This document shows, one piece after another, positions 15,386-25,045 of a DNA stretch of 37,908 bases. Position 1 is the first letter of the stretch. The number at the start of each line of letters is the position of its first letter. The stretch is from Tissierellia bacterium (lineage in GTDB: Bacteria > Bacillota > Clostridia > Tissierellales > Sedimentibacteraceae). The DNA is taken from positions 1 to 37,908 of the forward strand of contig JAQVWY010000019.1 in the NCBI GenBank assembly GCA_028709465.1, in the 5' to 3' direction. The position numbers and the translations under genes were made by a program. A model generated the notes under the pieces. That model was not told the DNA's origin. It ran no database searches and saw nothing but the letters and a program-made list of their open reading frames with translations.

Positions 15386-17584
15386 ATGGTAGAAAAAGCT
15401 TTGGTGCTATTAAAAAAATATTATGGATATGATTCTTTTAGGGAAGGGCAAAAGGAAATAATTGAAAATATATTGAATGGTAATGATGTATTAGCAGTAA
15501 TGCCAACTGGCGGAGGAAAATCAATTTGTTACCAAATACCAGCTATGATTATGGAAGGTACAACAATAGTAATTTCACCATTGATATCCCTTATGAAGGA
15601 TCAGGTTGATACATTACAGCAACTAGATATACCTGCTGCCTATATTAATAGTTCACTCCCTTTAGGTGAACTTAATCGTATAATTTTTGAAGCATGTAAC
15701 AATAAATATAAATTGCTCTATGTAGCTCCTGAAAGGTTAGATTCTGAAAACTTCATAGAAATGTTGAAAAATATTAAAATTTCTATGATTGCTGTTGATG
15801 AAGCTCATTGTGTATCCCAATGGGGGCATGATTTTAGGCCAAGCTATCTTAAAATAAGAGAATTAGAAAAACTTTATAAGGAAAAACCAATTATATCAGC
15901 CTTTACTGCAACTGCAACTCCAGCAGTAAGAGAGGATATAATTAATTTAATTAAGTTACATAATCATTTTGAAATAATAACAGGTTTTGATAGAGTAAAT
16001 CTTAAATTTGATGTGGTTAAATTAAATAAAAAATTTCCATATCTATTAAAATATATTGAAGAAAATAAGGAAAAGTCAGGAATTATATATTGTTTAACGA
16101 GAAAATTAACAGATGAAGTACACAATAGACTTATTACTGCAGGATATAAAGCTGTAAAATATCATGCAGGCCTTTCTGATGCAGAAAGAAATAAAAACCA
16201 AGATGATTTTCTCTATGATAATGCAGATATAATAGTAGCTACCAATGCCTTTGGTATGGGTATTGATAAGCTTGATATAAGATATGTCATACATTATAAC
16301 ATGCCGAAAAATATTGAAAGCTATTATCAAGAGGCAGGCAGAGCAGGGCGTGACGGTGAAGCATCAGAATGTATATTATTATTTAATCCCTCAGATATAG
16401 TTATGAATAATTTTCTCATAGAAAGCAGTATTGATGAAAGTAATAAGTCAAATGAGTATGCAAAGCTGAGAGAAATGATTAATTATTGTAATACTGATAA
16501 ATGTTTAAGACATTATATAATAAATTATTTTGATTCAAGTTTCAACAAGGAAAAGTGCAATAATTGCAGCAACTGCTTAAGTGAAATAGAATCTTCAGAT
16601 ATAACTATGGAAACCCAAAAAATTCTGTCCTGTATATACAGGATGGAAGAGAGATTTGGTATGAATGTAGTAATCGATGTACTTAAAGGAAGTAGCAGTC
16701 AAAGAATAAGAATGTTAAAATTTGATAAATTAAGTACGTACGGTCTTATGAAAGAATATTCCAAAGATACTCTTAAGGAAATAATTGCTTATTTAATATC
16801 AGATGGCTATATAATAATATCTGGTGACAAATATCCAGTATTAAAAATATCTCAAACAGGCAATGCTGTATTAAGAGGGAAGCAGCAAGTGACTATTAAA
16901 AAGGTGTTTTCTAAAAATAATCAAGAAGATAAAAATATTTTAACAGACTATCCAAAAGATTTATTTGAAATGTTAAGAGCAAAAAGAAAAGAATTAGCAC
17001 ATAAACTGAAAGTTGCCCCTTTTATTGTGTTTTCAGATGCTACTTTAAAAGATATGTGTGTTAAATATCCTTTAAATAAAGAAGATATGCTAAGGATAAA
17101 AGGTGTAGGGGAACATAAAGCTGAAAAATATGGAGAAGTATTTATAGACATAATTTCTCATTATGTTAATGAACATAATATTCAAATCAGTAAATTAGAA
17201 AATCATAAAATAAATGATGAAGATATTAATAATACTAAAACATCAAATAAAACAGATAAAGTAAAAAAAGAAGATACAAGAACTATTAGTTATAATTTAT
17301 ATAATGAAGGTAAAAATCTAAAAGAAATTGCAGATATTAGAGGCTTTTCTATTGTGACCATTGAAGAACATTTGCTTCAGTGTGCCAAATTAGGTTTTGA
17401 TATAAATTTTGATGATTTCATTGAACCAGAACATGAAAAATTAATATTAGAGGCCTTTAATAAAATTGGCAGTGACAAATTAAAGCCTATAAAGGAAGCA
17501 CTGCCCCATGAAATTACTTATACAGAAATAAAATTTGCATTGTGTAAGAATAAGGAAGGGGGACACACCTCTCTACAGGGATAG
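15386..17584 (+). CDS. recQ: ATP-dependent DNA helicase RecQ
   Basis: 3'-5' SF2 helicase in recombination and fork repair (732 aa). Walker A TGGGKS at 41-46, DEAH at 138-141, motif III AFTATATP, motifs V-VI IVATNAFGMGIDK and QEAGRAGRDG, then a zinc-binding Cys set (Cys368/373, 391, 394, 397) and the RQC winged helix. An HRDC domain follows (about 519-594) and a C-terminal helix-turn-helix region (about 625-720) as in many Bacillota RecQ proteins. AGGAG lies before the ATG. The last residues (GGHTSLQG) and the stop are encoded by a hairpin repeat at 17559-17609, so the natural C-terminus was probably altered by repeat insertion. First gene of an operon with rsmI. Confidence 0.95.
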   Translation: MVEKALVLLKKYYGYDSFREGQKEIIENILNGNDVLAVMPTGGGKSICYQIPAMIMEGTTIVISPLISLMKDQVDTLQQLDIPAAYINSSLPLGELNRIIFEACNNKYKLLYVAPERLDSENFIEMLKNIKISMIAVDEAHCVSQWGHDFRPSYLKIRELEKLYKEKPIISAFTATATPAVREDIINLIKLHNHFEIITGFDRVNLKFDVVKLNKKFPYLLKYIEENKEKSGIIYCLTRKLTDEVHNRLITAGYKAVKYHAGLSDAERNKNQDDFLYDNADIIVATNAFGMGIDKLDIRYVIHYNMPKNIESYYQEAGRAGRDGEASECILLFNPSDIVMNNFLIESSIDESNKSNEYAKLREMINYCNTDKCLRHYIINYFDSSFNKEKCNNCSNCLSEIESSDITMETQKILSCIYRMEERFGMNVVIDVLKGSSSQRIRMLKFDKLSTYGLMKEYSKDTLKEIIAYLISDGYIIISGDKYPVLKISQTGNAVLRGKQQVTIKKVFSKNNQEDKNILTDYPKDLFEMLRAKRKELAHKLKVAPFIVFSDATLKDMCVKYPLNKEDMLRIKGVGEHKAEKYGEVFIDIISHYVNEHNIQISKLENHKINDEDINNTKTSNKTDKVKKEDTRTISYNLYNEGKNLKEIADIRGFSIVTIEEHLLQCAKLGFDINFDDFIEPEHEKLILEAFNKIGSDKLKPIKEALPHEITYTEIKFALCKNKEGGHTSLQG

Positions 17585-17609
17585 TCTTTGTGGTATGAGG
17601 AATGTCCCC
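17559..17609. repeat. GGGGACACACCTC...GAGGAATGTCCCC hairpin repeat overlapping the recQ end
   Basis: Arms 17559-17571 and 17597-17609 pair with a two-base internal mismatch, and CTACA/TGTGG extend the stem inward. The element covers the recQ stop (17582-17584) and ends 17 bases before rsmI, just ahead of its ribosome binding site. Confidence 0.7.
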
Positions 17610-17626
17610 GTTAGAAGGAGACAAAG

Positions 17627-18490
17627 ATGAGTAAACTATATATTGTTCCAACACCTATTGGAAATTTAAATGATATGACTCCAAGAGCTGTTGATATTTT
17701 AAAAGAATGTGATTTAATTTTAGCCGAGGATACAAGACATAGTCAAAAATTAATGAATTATTTTGATATTAATACTAAACTTATATCTTATCATAAATTT
17801 AATGAAAAAAGCAGAACTGAAGAAATAATTGAAGAAATATTAAATGATGACAAGAGCGTTGCAATAATTACTGATGCTGGAACTCCATGCATATCTGATC
17901 CTGGTTATGAAATAGTAAAATCTGCTAGGGAACAAGGAATTGAAGTAATTGGGCTAGCAGGAGCATCTGCTGCAATAATTGCCTTATCAATAGCAGGAAT
18001 TAAAACAGATGAATTTGTGTTTTATGGTTTTTTACCAAGAAAAAAAAGTGAAATAGATGAAGCATTAAATAAAATACTTCAAAATCCAATTAAGACATTT
18101 GTATTGTACGAATCTCCAAAACGAGTTATAAATTTAATTGAAAATATAAAAGAACACATGCCTAATGCCGATCTATGTGTTTGCAAAGAATTGACAAAAA
18201 TTCACGAAAGATGCTTTTATGGAAAAGTAAATTCTGTTTTAGAAGAACTTAAAAATTACACGCAAGCTGAAAAAGGAGAGTATGTCATTGTAGGCTATAA
18301 TAATGATTATAAAGAAGATGATATTAAAGAAGATAATATAAGTTTATATGGAATAATATTTGACAAATTAATTTCTAAAGAATATTCTATAAAGGAAGCG
18401 GTAAATGAAGTAGTACAAGAGGGCATTGCAACTAAAAATGATGCCTATAAAGCTTCTTTAGAAGTGAAAAAGTTTATTGAAAATTACTAG
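17627..18490 (+). CDS. rsmI: 16S rRNA 2'-O-ribose C1402 methyltransferase
   Basis: Methylates the 2'-OH of C1402 in 16S rRNA using S-adenosylmethionine (287 aa, standard). The N-terminal signature LYIVPTPIGNLNDMTPRAV, the block LAEDTRHSQKLMNYF, the SAM loop ITDAGTPCISDPGYEIV, the GASAAIIALSIAG turn and FYGFLPRKK are all present, as in the tetrapyrrole-methylase fold. The strong AGAAGGAG before the ATG lies directly after the recQ-terminal repeat. It is followed by a DUF554 gene, consistent with one operon. Confidence 0.95.
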   Translation: MSKLYIVPTPIGNLNDMTPRAVDILKECDLILAEDTRHSQKLMNYFDINTKLISYHKFNEKSRTEEIIEEILNDDKSVAIITDAGTPCISDPGYEIVKSAREQGIEVIGLAGASAAIIALSIAGIKTDEFVFYGFLPRKKSEIDEALNKILQNPIKTFVLYESPKRVINLIENIKEHMPNADLCVCKELTKIHERCFYGKVNSVLEELKNYTQAEKGEYVIVGYNNDYKEDDIKEDNISLYGIIFDKLISKEYSIKEAVNEVVQEGIATKNDAYKASLEVKKFIENY

Positions 18491-18528
18491 TATTTTTATG
18501 CTAAAAGGTAAAAGAAAGGGACAAGTTC

Positions 18529-19203
18529 ATGTTAGGCACAATAGTAAATTCATTGGCAATAATTGTTGGAGGATTGGTTGGATTTTTCTTCAAAAATGTA
18601 ATATCTAAAAAATTATCAGAATCATTGCTTAAAGCATCTGCTATGGCGGTATTAGCAGTAGGTATTAAGCTTACACTTCAAGGTGACAATTTAACTTTGC
18701 TTATAGTTTCATTAATTATTGGAACATTTATAGGAGAGTTAATTGATATTGAAAGTAAGCTGGACAACCTAGGAATTGCAATTGAAAATAAAATTAAAAA
18801 TAAAGAAAGCAATATAACACAGGGCTTTGTAAGTTGTACATTGGTGTTTTGTGTAGGTTCAATGGCAATTGTGGGCTCAATACAAAGTGGTTTGACTGGA
18901 AATCATGAAATATTATTTTCTAAAGCCTTATTAGATGGAATTATTTCTGTTACAATGGCTGTTTCCATGGGAATAGGGGTTGTTTTTTCAAGTATAAGCG
19001 TTTTTATATATCAAGGGACAATAACTTTATTAGCCCAGTTTCTGCAAACCATATTAAATGATATCGTCGTAAATGAAATGACTTCAATTGGAGGAATTTT
19101 GATTATGGTAATTTCTTTAAATTTTTTGGAAATTAAAAGAATAAAAGTGGGAAATATGCTGCCGGCAATTTTTATTCCAATAATTTATTACATGATTTTT
19201 TAA
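18529..19203 (+). CDS. DUF554 membrane protein (YdfK/YqgA family)
   Basis: A 224-residue polytopic membrane protein starting MLGTIVNSLAIIVGGLVGFFF, the recognisable DUF554 opening, with GTFIGELIDIESKLDNLG near 65-82, the FVSCTLVFCVGSMAIVGSIQSGL block near 100-122 and about six or seven transmembrane helices. Family function is unknown. AAAGGG precedes the ATG. It lies between rsmI and an antiporter gene with short gaps, probably in the recQ operon. Confidence 0.88.
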   Translation: MLGTIVNSLAIIVGGLVGFFFKNVISKKLSESLLKASAMAVLAVGIKLTLQGDNLTLLIVSLIIGTFIGELIDIESKLDNLGIAIENKIKNKESNITQGFVSCTLVFCVGSMAIVGSIQSGLTGNHEILFSKALLDGIISVTMAVSMGIGVVFSSISVFIYQGTITLLAQFLQTILNDIVVNEMTSIGGILIMVISLNFLEIKRIKVGNMLPAIFIPIIYYMIF

Positions 19204-19237
19204 TTTAAAGCAGTTTTAGACTTTTAGAGGTGAACAA

Positions 19238-20605
19238 TTGAATAATAAAAAATTAATAATAAGTCCTTTTATAGTATTAGGTATAAGCACAGCATTAATT
19301 GCAGGTTGTATTGCTTTTTCAATTCCTTCTTATAATGGATTTTTCATAGGAATTATATTTACAATGTTTGTTTTATTAAAAAGCGGATATAAGTTTAAAG
19401 ATTTACTTAAAGAAATTTATTCTGCAATACTTAATGTAAGACATTTATGCGCTATAATCATATTAATAGGAGCTACAACATCAATTTGGCTTGCGTCGGG
19501 AGTGGTGCCAACTATTATGTATTATGGCTTCACATATATGGAGGGAATTAACTTCTTGCTTGCTGCTTTTGTGATAATGGGTATTGTTTCAATATTCATG
19601 GGAACATCTGTTGGCACAATAAGTACCGTTGGTATATCACTGTTAGGTATTGGTGTGGGTATGGGTATACCTTCAAATATTATGGTAGGTGTTTTAATAT
19701 CAGGTGGATTTTTAGCAGATAAAATATCACCATTGTCTGGATTAGTAAATTTAAATATGACTACAGTAAAGAAAAGTTATAAAGAAACTGTAAGAGCAAT
19801 GATGATTACTTTAATTCCAACATTAATAATTACTGGAATAATATATTATATAATAGGAGCAAAATATACAGCGGTAGATTATTCAAATCTTATTTTATAT
19901 AAGGAGGCAATATCAAAAGGATTTAATACTTCGCCAATACTATTATTATTGCCAGTAATTGTTTTGACTTTATCTGTAGCAGGAGTTTATTCTTTATTAA
20001 CAATAGGTATTGGATTAACAATTGGAGGTATATTTAGCGTTGTTTTTCAAAAAATGTCTGTTGTTGAAGTTTTAAAAGGGGTTATATTTGGATATCATGG
20101 TGCTACGCCATCAGCTAAATTAAACAGCATGCTTGTAAGCGGTGGAATGATATCCATGATTGAAGTAATTTTAATAGTTCTGGGAGGAGTAATTCTAGTA
20201 AAATTATTTCAGTACAGTAATATATTAGTTCCCATAATGGATAAGTTGATGTCAGGTGTAAAATCTAGAACTAGTTTAATATTTAGAACTGGTTTAATGA
20301 GTATGTTGTTAACTGTTGTAACTTGCGATCAGACAGTTGGAATTATTTTGCCAGGCAGTGTTTTGCAAGATAAATATAAGGAATTTAAATTGGATTTTAC
20401 TGTATTAACGAGAACTATTGCTGATACGGGGGTAATAATTGCACCTTTGTTGCCTTGGGATGTTAATTCATTTATTATAAGGCCAATAGTGGGCATACCT
20501 ACCACGTCATATTCTCCTTATTCAGTACTTTGCTATATTTGTCCCATAGTAACCATGATTGTTGCACATATTTTATATGGAGAAAAACGAAAAAATAAAA
20601 GTTAA
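19238..20605 (+). CDS. NhaC-family Na+/H+ antiporter-like transporter
   Basis: A 455-residue membrane protein with about 11-12 helices. Family blocks: FMGTSVGTISTVGISLLGIG, ISGGFLADKISPLSGLVNL, TCDQTVGIILPGSVLQDKYKE and ADTGVIIAPLLPWDVNSFIIRPIVGI, typical of the NhaC branch of the ion-transporter superfamily, which exchanges Na+ (or organic cations/acids) with H+. Substrate is not certain. The TTG start at 19238 is preceded by AGAGGTGA at good spacing and no ATG fits. It is last in the operon, followed by a terminator. Confidence 0.87.
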   Translation: MNNKKLIISPFIVLGISTALIAGCIAFSIPSYNGFFIGIIFTMFVLLKSGYKFKDLLKEIYSAILNVRHLCAIIILIGATTSIWLASGVVPTIMYYGFTYMEGINFLLAAFVIMGIVSIFMGTSVGTISTVGISLLGIGVGMGIPSNIMVGVLISGGFLADKISPLSGLVNLNMTTVKKSYKETVRAMMITLIPTLIITGIIYYIIGAKYTAVDYSNLILYKEAISKGFNTSPILLLLPVIVLTLSVAGVYSLLTIGIGLTIGGIFSVVFQKMSVVEVLKGVIFGYHGATPSAKLNSMLVSGGMISMIEVILIVLGGVILVKLFQYSNILVPIMDKLMSGVKSRTSLIFRTGLMSMLLTVVTCDQTVGIILPGSVLQDKYKEFKLDFTVLTRTIADTGVIIAPLLPWDVNSFIIRPIVGIPTTSYSPYSVLCYICPIVTMIVAHILYGEKRKNKS

Positions 20606-20627
20606 AAAGCATTGTTAGTTATTTTGT

Positions 20628-20654
20628 AAGAGCATTCATTAGAATGCTCTTTTT
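20628..20654 (+). terminator. Terminator of the recQ-rsmI-DUF554-nhaC operon
   Basis: 10-bp stem (20628-20637 and 20642-20651), ATTA loop and T-run. The 230 bases that follow, up to pckG, are very AT-rich; TTTACT...TATAGT at 20822-20849 is a weak promoter candidate for pckG. Confidence 0.85.
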
Positions 20655-20887
20655 AGCATATTTAAACAGTTGATTTAAAATAAAAGCTTTATATTTTTAA
20701 TAAATTTCCATAAAAAATTAAATTAATAAAGTTTATTAAAATTAAAAATTAATTAAAACGAATTATTTTATAGTTATTGCATGTTTACAATTGTCAGTAT
20801 ACAATGGTTTTGAAATTATAATTTACTTTTAAATATTACGCATTATAGTATGTTATATTTAAAATTTAACTAATGGGAAGGTATAAA

Positions 20888-22672
20888 ATGGTACAAGCTT
20901 TAACCAAGAATTCAAATGTTTTAAAATGGGTAGATGAAGTTATTATAATGACTAATCCAAAGAACGTTGTATGGATTGACGGAAGTGAAGAACAATTGAA
21001 AAGTCTTCGAAAGAACGCATGCGAGACTGGTGAAATTATAGAATTAAATCAAGAAAAATATCCAGGTTGTTATTATCACCGTTCTAATCCAAATGATGTT
21101 GCTCGTATGGAGGATAGAACATTTATATGTTGCAGTAAAGAAGAAAATGCAGGGCCTACCAATAATTGGATGTCACCTGAAAATGCCTATGAATTAGGAA
21201 GAGACATATTTAATAGTTGCATGGTTAATCGTACTATGTACATTATTCCATATTCAATGGGGCCAGTTGGTTCGCCATTTTCTAAAATAGGCATAGAAAT
21301 TACAGATTCTATTTATGTTGTATTAAATATGAACATAATGACTAGAATTGGACAAGAATCTCTTGATGAGTTAGGTGATTCAAGTGATTTTGTAAGAGGT
21401 GTTCATTCAAAATGTAATCTTGATGAAAATAAAAGGTATATATTCCATTTTCCTGAAGACAATACGATTTGGTCTTGTAATTCTGCTTATGGCGGAAATG
21501 TTTTGTTAGGTAAAAAATGTTTTGCACTTCGTATTGCATCTTACCAAGGATTTAAGGAAGATTGGATGGCAGAACATATGCTTATTCTTGGAATAGAAAA
21601 CCCAAAGGGAGAAGTTAAATATATTTCTGCTGCGTTTCCTTCAGCTTGTGGTAAAACTAATTTAGCAATGCTTATACCACCAGAAGGATATAGAAAAAAA
21701 GGATACAAGGTTTGGACTGTAGGGGATGATATTGCATGGCTTCGAATAAAAGAAGATGGAAGATTATGGGCTATTAATCCAGAGGCAGGTTTCTTTGGAG
21801 TAGCACCTGGTACAAATGAAAAATCAAATTATAATGCAATGATGTCAACTAAAAAAGATACAATTTTTACGAATGTTGCTTTGAATTTAGATGATAATAC
21901 AGTTTGGTGGGAAAAATTTGATGATAATCCTCCTGAAAATGCCCTTGACTGGAGAGGAAATCCTTGGAATGGTAGAACTTCTACTGAAAAAGGAGCACAT
22001 CCAAATTCAAGATTTACAGCACCTGCTAAAAATTGTCCATCTATATCTCCTAATTGGGAAGCACCAGAAGGAGTTCCTATTTCAGCAATAATTTTTGGAG
22101 GAAGGCGTAGGAAAACTGCTCCATTAGTTTATCAGTCAAGAGATTGGCAACACGGAGTTTTTGTTGGGGCAACAATGGCTTCAGAAACTACGGCAGCATC
22201 TTCTGGCAAGGTTGGAGTAATAAGAAGAGATCCGATGGCAATGCTTCCATTCTGCGGTTATAACATGGGGGATTATTTTGGTCACTGGCTTGATATGGGT
22301 AAAAAAGCATGCAATCCACCAAAAATATTCCATGTAAACTGGTTTAGAACAAATGATAATGGAGAATTCCTATGGCCAGGTTTTGGTGAGAATTTTAGAG
22401 TATTAGAATGGATTATTGATAGATGTGAAGATTTAGTTGATGCAGAAGAATTAGCAATTGGTTATATACCAAAAGTTAATGACATAAACGTTGAAGGTTT
22501 AAATATATCAAATGAAAAGCTAGAAAGCTTGTTGACTTTAGATAAAGAATCTTGGGCTGAAGATATCAAATCAATTGAAGGTTTCTTCGGGAAATTTGGC
22601 GATAAACTTCCAAAAGAATTAAATGATGAATTAAATATACTTAAAAATAATATAAATAATTTAAATAACTAA
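20888..22672 (+). CDS. pckG: Phosphoenolpyruvate carboxykinase (GTP)
   Basis: Interconverts oxaloacetate and phosphoenolpyruvate with GTP/GDP (594 aa). The P-loop region is FPSACGKTNLAML with active-site Cys254 and Lys256-Thr257, followed by VGDDIAWL with metal-binding Asp residues, the AINPEAGFFGVAPGTN block, RFTAPAKNCPS and the nucleotide-binding aromatic region near the C-terminus (WPGFGENFRVLEWI). This is the GTP-type, unrelated in sequence to PckA. ATG 20888 is chosen from GGGAAGG at 20875-20881; an in-frame ATG at 20873 lies before that site. In anaerobes it may run in either direction, gluconeogenic or anaplerotic (inference). Confidence 0.96.
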   Translation: MVQALTKNSNVLKWVDEVIIMTNPKNVVWIDGSEEQLKSLRKNACETGEIIELNQEKYPGCYYHRSNPNDVARMEDRTFICCSKEENAGPTNNWMSPENAYELGRDIFNSCMVNRTMYIIPYSMGPVGSPFSKIGIEITDSIYVVLNMNIMTRIGQESLDELGDSSDFVRGVHSKCNLDENKRYIFHFPEDNTIWSCNSAYGGNVLLGKKCFALRIASYQGFKEDWMAEHMLILGIENPKGEVKYISAAFPSACGKTNLAMLIPPEGYRKKGYKVWTVGDDIAWLRIKEDGRLWAINPEAGFFGVAPGTNEKSNYNAMMSTKKDTIFTNVALNLDDNTVWWEKFDDNPPENALDWRGNPWNGRTSTEKGAHPNSRFTAPAKNCPSISPNWEAPEGVPISAIIFGGRRRKTAPLVYQSRDWQHGVFVGATMASETTAASSGKVGVIRRDPMAMLPFCGYNMGDYFGHWLDMGKKACNPPKIFHVNWFRTNDNGEFLWPGFGENFRVLEWIIDRCEDLVDAEELAIGYIPKVNDINVEGLNISNEKLESLLTLDKESWAEDIKSIEGFFGKFGDKLPKELNDELNILKNNINNLNN

Positions 22673-22696
22673 CAATGAAAGGGAACACACCTTTAA

Positions 22697-22745
22697 TGTC
22701 ATCCTGAACGGTAGGGCATCTTCAGGCTACGCCTTCAGAATGACA
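22697..22745. repeat. GTCATCCTGA...TCAGAATGACA intergenic element, copy 1
   Basis: Terminal inverted ends TGTCATCCTGAA and TTCAGAATGACA (one mismatch) around an inner hairpin, then a run of T. Placed between convergent pckG and the TetM-like gene, it may serve as the pckG terminator. Related copies at 24820-24899, 26528-26598, 30810-30856. Confidence 0.75.
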
Positions 22746-22761
22746 TTTTTTTAAAAAGATG

Positions 22762-24750
22762 TTAGCCTCTCCTATAGCTTTCTGCTTCATTACCTGGAAT
22801 AGAATAGACGCTACCTTTATTGCAATAAACTGAATTAGATGTAAATTCCGGGTCTGATTTAAAGTCATAGTTATATTTCTCTATTATTTCTTCTGTATTA
22901 TGGCAAACATCATATCCATCAAATATAAATGATATATTTCCCTTACCTTTTGTAAATGATGCAAGTTCATTAGCATAATTCATAGAGGATGCAACAGGAA
23001 CCCTACCTTCAATTATTGAATTATTTCCAACTATAATTGGTGGATCAAATGTTCCATACATTTTAGTAATATCGTTCATTATACGGCCGCAAAGATCTTG
23101 TTCAACTGTAATTTTAAATTTATAAATAGGCTCTAACAATATATTTTCTGTACTTTCCAGCCCCTGCCTAATTGCTCTAAATGTTGCCTGAAGGAAATCC
23201 CCTCCAGCTGTATATTGATGATGTGCAACACCCTTAATAAGTTCAAAGTCTATATCTGTAACTGGTGAGCCTGTTAGTATACCTCTTTTGCATCCAGGCT
23301 CTATTAGTTTTACTATTGTTTTTTGCCAACGTGGACTAAGAACATCATGGTTGATACTACTTAAATAGCTGATGCCTGAATTTCTTTTAGAAGGAGTCAT
23401 TTTAAACTTTACCTCTGCGAGATGTCTGTAAGGTTCAAAATGACCAAACCCAGTCGTTTCATACTTTATAGTTTCCTTATATAAAACCTCTGGCTCTTCA
23501 AAGTAAATATCAATATTAAATCTTTCCTTAACTTCATGTTTTAAAACTTCAAGCTGTATTACGCCCATCACATTTATTTGAAGCTGTGACAATGAATCAT
23601 TCCATTCTACTCCTAGAGATGGGTCCTCTGCATTTAGAATTTGAAAAATATTTAGTAATTCCTTAGGGTTAAGAGATAGATCAAATTTTACAATTGATTG
23701 AAGTACAGGCTTTAATGAGTAGCTGACATAATCATCACAAATACCTAATCCTTCCCCTACATATGCACTATCAATTCCTGATAATACCCCATATTCGCCT
23801 GCTGAAAGTGATGGAACTGCTGCAAAAGAAGAACCGCTATTAATTTTAATCTGATTAATCTTTTCTTCAATTATTTCCTCATTAATGTTATGGGTAACAA
23901 TATCCTTTGTTTTTACAGAACCAGAAATTACTTTTACAAAGGCAAGTTTGTTGTTGTTTTCATCATGTTTTATTTTGTAAACTAATGCTCCAAAATCATT
24001 ATCTTTAGGGTAATTTGTAACAACAAATTTATCCAAAAAAATTAATAAATTATCTATTCCAATATTTTTTAGACCTGAACCACAAAAGCAAGGAAATATT
24101 TCACAATGTTTAAACTTTTTTATTAAACTATCTGAAAGTTCAGAATTAAGTATTTCTTCATCATTTAAATACTTTCCTAGTAAACAATCATCACGTTCAC
24201 ATAAAAAGTCTACAATATCTGAATTAAAATTATTTTCATTAAACAAAGGAGTAACTGATTTAAATTCATCTCCCTCATTAGGAGTAGCAAACAAGCATAT
24301 ATCAGATGTAAAATTAGTTGATATATCTTCATATACCTTATTAAAATCAGCACCAGTTCTGTCGAGTTTATTGATAAAAAATATTGTAGGAATATTGTAT
24401 TGCCTTAGCAATTTCCACACTGTTTCAGTATGGCCTTGAATTCCTTCAACACCTGAAAGTATTATCACTGCACAATCTAAAATTTTTAATGATCTTTCCA
24501 TTTCGGATGAAAAATCAACGTGACCTGGAGTATCTATTAAATGGATTACAGAATCATTGTATTTAAAAGATGCTTGATCAGCAAAAACAGTTATGCCTCT
24601 TTCTCGTTCTATAGAATGATAATCTAACATTGTGTTTTTAGAATCCACTCTGCCAGCTTGTTTTATTGTATTTGTATTAAATAATATTTGTTCAATCAAA
24701 GTTGTTTTCCCAGCATCAACATGGGCAACTATACCTACCGTTTTATTCAT
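22762..24750 (-). CDS. TetM/TetB(P)-like ribosomal protection GTPase
   Basis: A 662-residue EF-G-like translational GTPase of the tetracycline ribosomal-protection group. G1 AHVDAGKT (9-16), the switch I region ERERGIT (48-54), G3 DTPGH (73-77) and G4 NKLD (127-130); then EF-G domains II-V. The TetM-like C-terminal order is visible: LLEPIYKFKITVEQDLCGRIMNDITKMYG, then IIEGRVPVASSMNYANELASFTKGKG. It resembles chromosomal TetB(P)-type relatives more than mobile TetM. No transfer genes or regulatory leader are nearby, so tetracycline resistance is possible but unproven; an intrinsic ribosome-rescue or antibiotic-tolerance role is equally open. GAGGT lies before the ATG. Confidence 0.83.
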   Translation of the reverse strand: MNKTVGIVAHVDAGKTTLIEQILFNTNTIKQAGRVDSKNTMLDYHSIERERGITVFADQASFKYNDSVIHLIDTPGHVDFSSEMERSLKILDCAVIILSGVEGIQGHTETVWKLLRQYNIPTIFFINKLDRTGADFNKVYEDISTNFTSDICLFATPNEGDEFKSVTPLFNENNFNSDIVDFLCERDDCLLGKYLNDEEILNSELSDSLIKKFKHCEIFPCFCGSGLKNIGIDNLLIFLDKFVVTNYPKDNDFGALVYKIKHDENNNKLAFVKVISGSVKTKDIVTHNINEEIIEEKINQIKINSGSSFAAVPSLSAGEYGVLSGIDSAYVGEGLGICDDYVSYSLKPVLQSIVKFDLSLNPKELLNIFQILNAEDPSLGVEWNDSLSQLQINVMGVIQLEVLKHEVKERFNIDIYFEEPEVLYKETIKYETTGFGHFEPYRHLAEVKFKMTPSKRNSGISYLSSINHDVLSPRWQKTIVKLIEPGCKRGILTGSPVTDIDFELIKGVAHHQYTAGGDFLQATFRAIRQGLESTENILLEPIYKFKITVEQDLCGRIMNDITKMYGTFDPPIIVGNNSIIEGRVPVASSMNYANELASFTKGKGNISFIFDGYDVCHNTEEIIEKYNYDFKSDPEFTSNSVYCNKGSVYSIPGNEAESYRRG

Positions 24751-24819
24751 TTTACTACCTCATATAATTTTGTCTTATAAATTATACACTGTAATGGTAT
24801 TTATGGCAAATAAAAATAA

Positions 24820-24899
24820 GTGACCCTATGAGCGATAGCGAAGGAAATCTATAATGTTGAAGTTATGAGATTCTTCGGGCTTCTTCCTCAGAATGACAC
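24820..24899. repeat. GTCATCCTGA...TCAGAATGACA element, copy 2 (degenerate)
   Basis: Starts GTGACCCTATGAGCGATAGC and ends CCTCAGAATGACAC; contains the inner GAGATTCTTCGG motif. It lies upstream of the TetM-like gene, before the T-box promoter region. Confidence 0.6.
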
Positions 24900-25010
24900 T
24901 AAAATTAATGATTTTGTCATCAAACTGTACAATATTTATAATATTGTTTTTATATCACAATCACTTATAAATATTATAAAAAATTAATAAAAATATTTTT
25001 CAAAAAACAG

Positions 25011-25039
25011 TTGACAAAGGAATTTTTTTGGGTTAATAT
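25011..25039 (+). promoter_or_regulatory. Promoter of the T-box/trpXYZ operon
   Basis: TTGACA (25011-25016), 17-base spacer, TAATAT (25034-25039). Predicted start near 25046, just before T-box stem I. Confidence 0.82.
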
Positions 25040-25045
25040 TTATAA

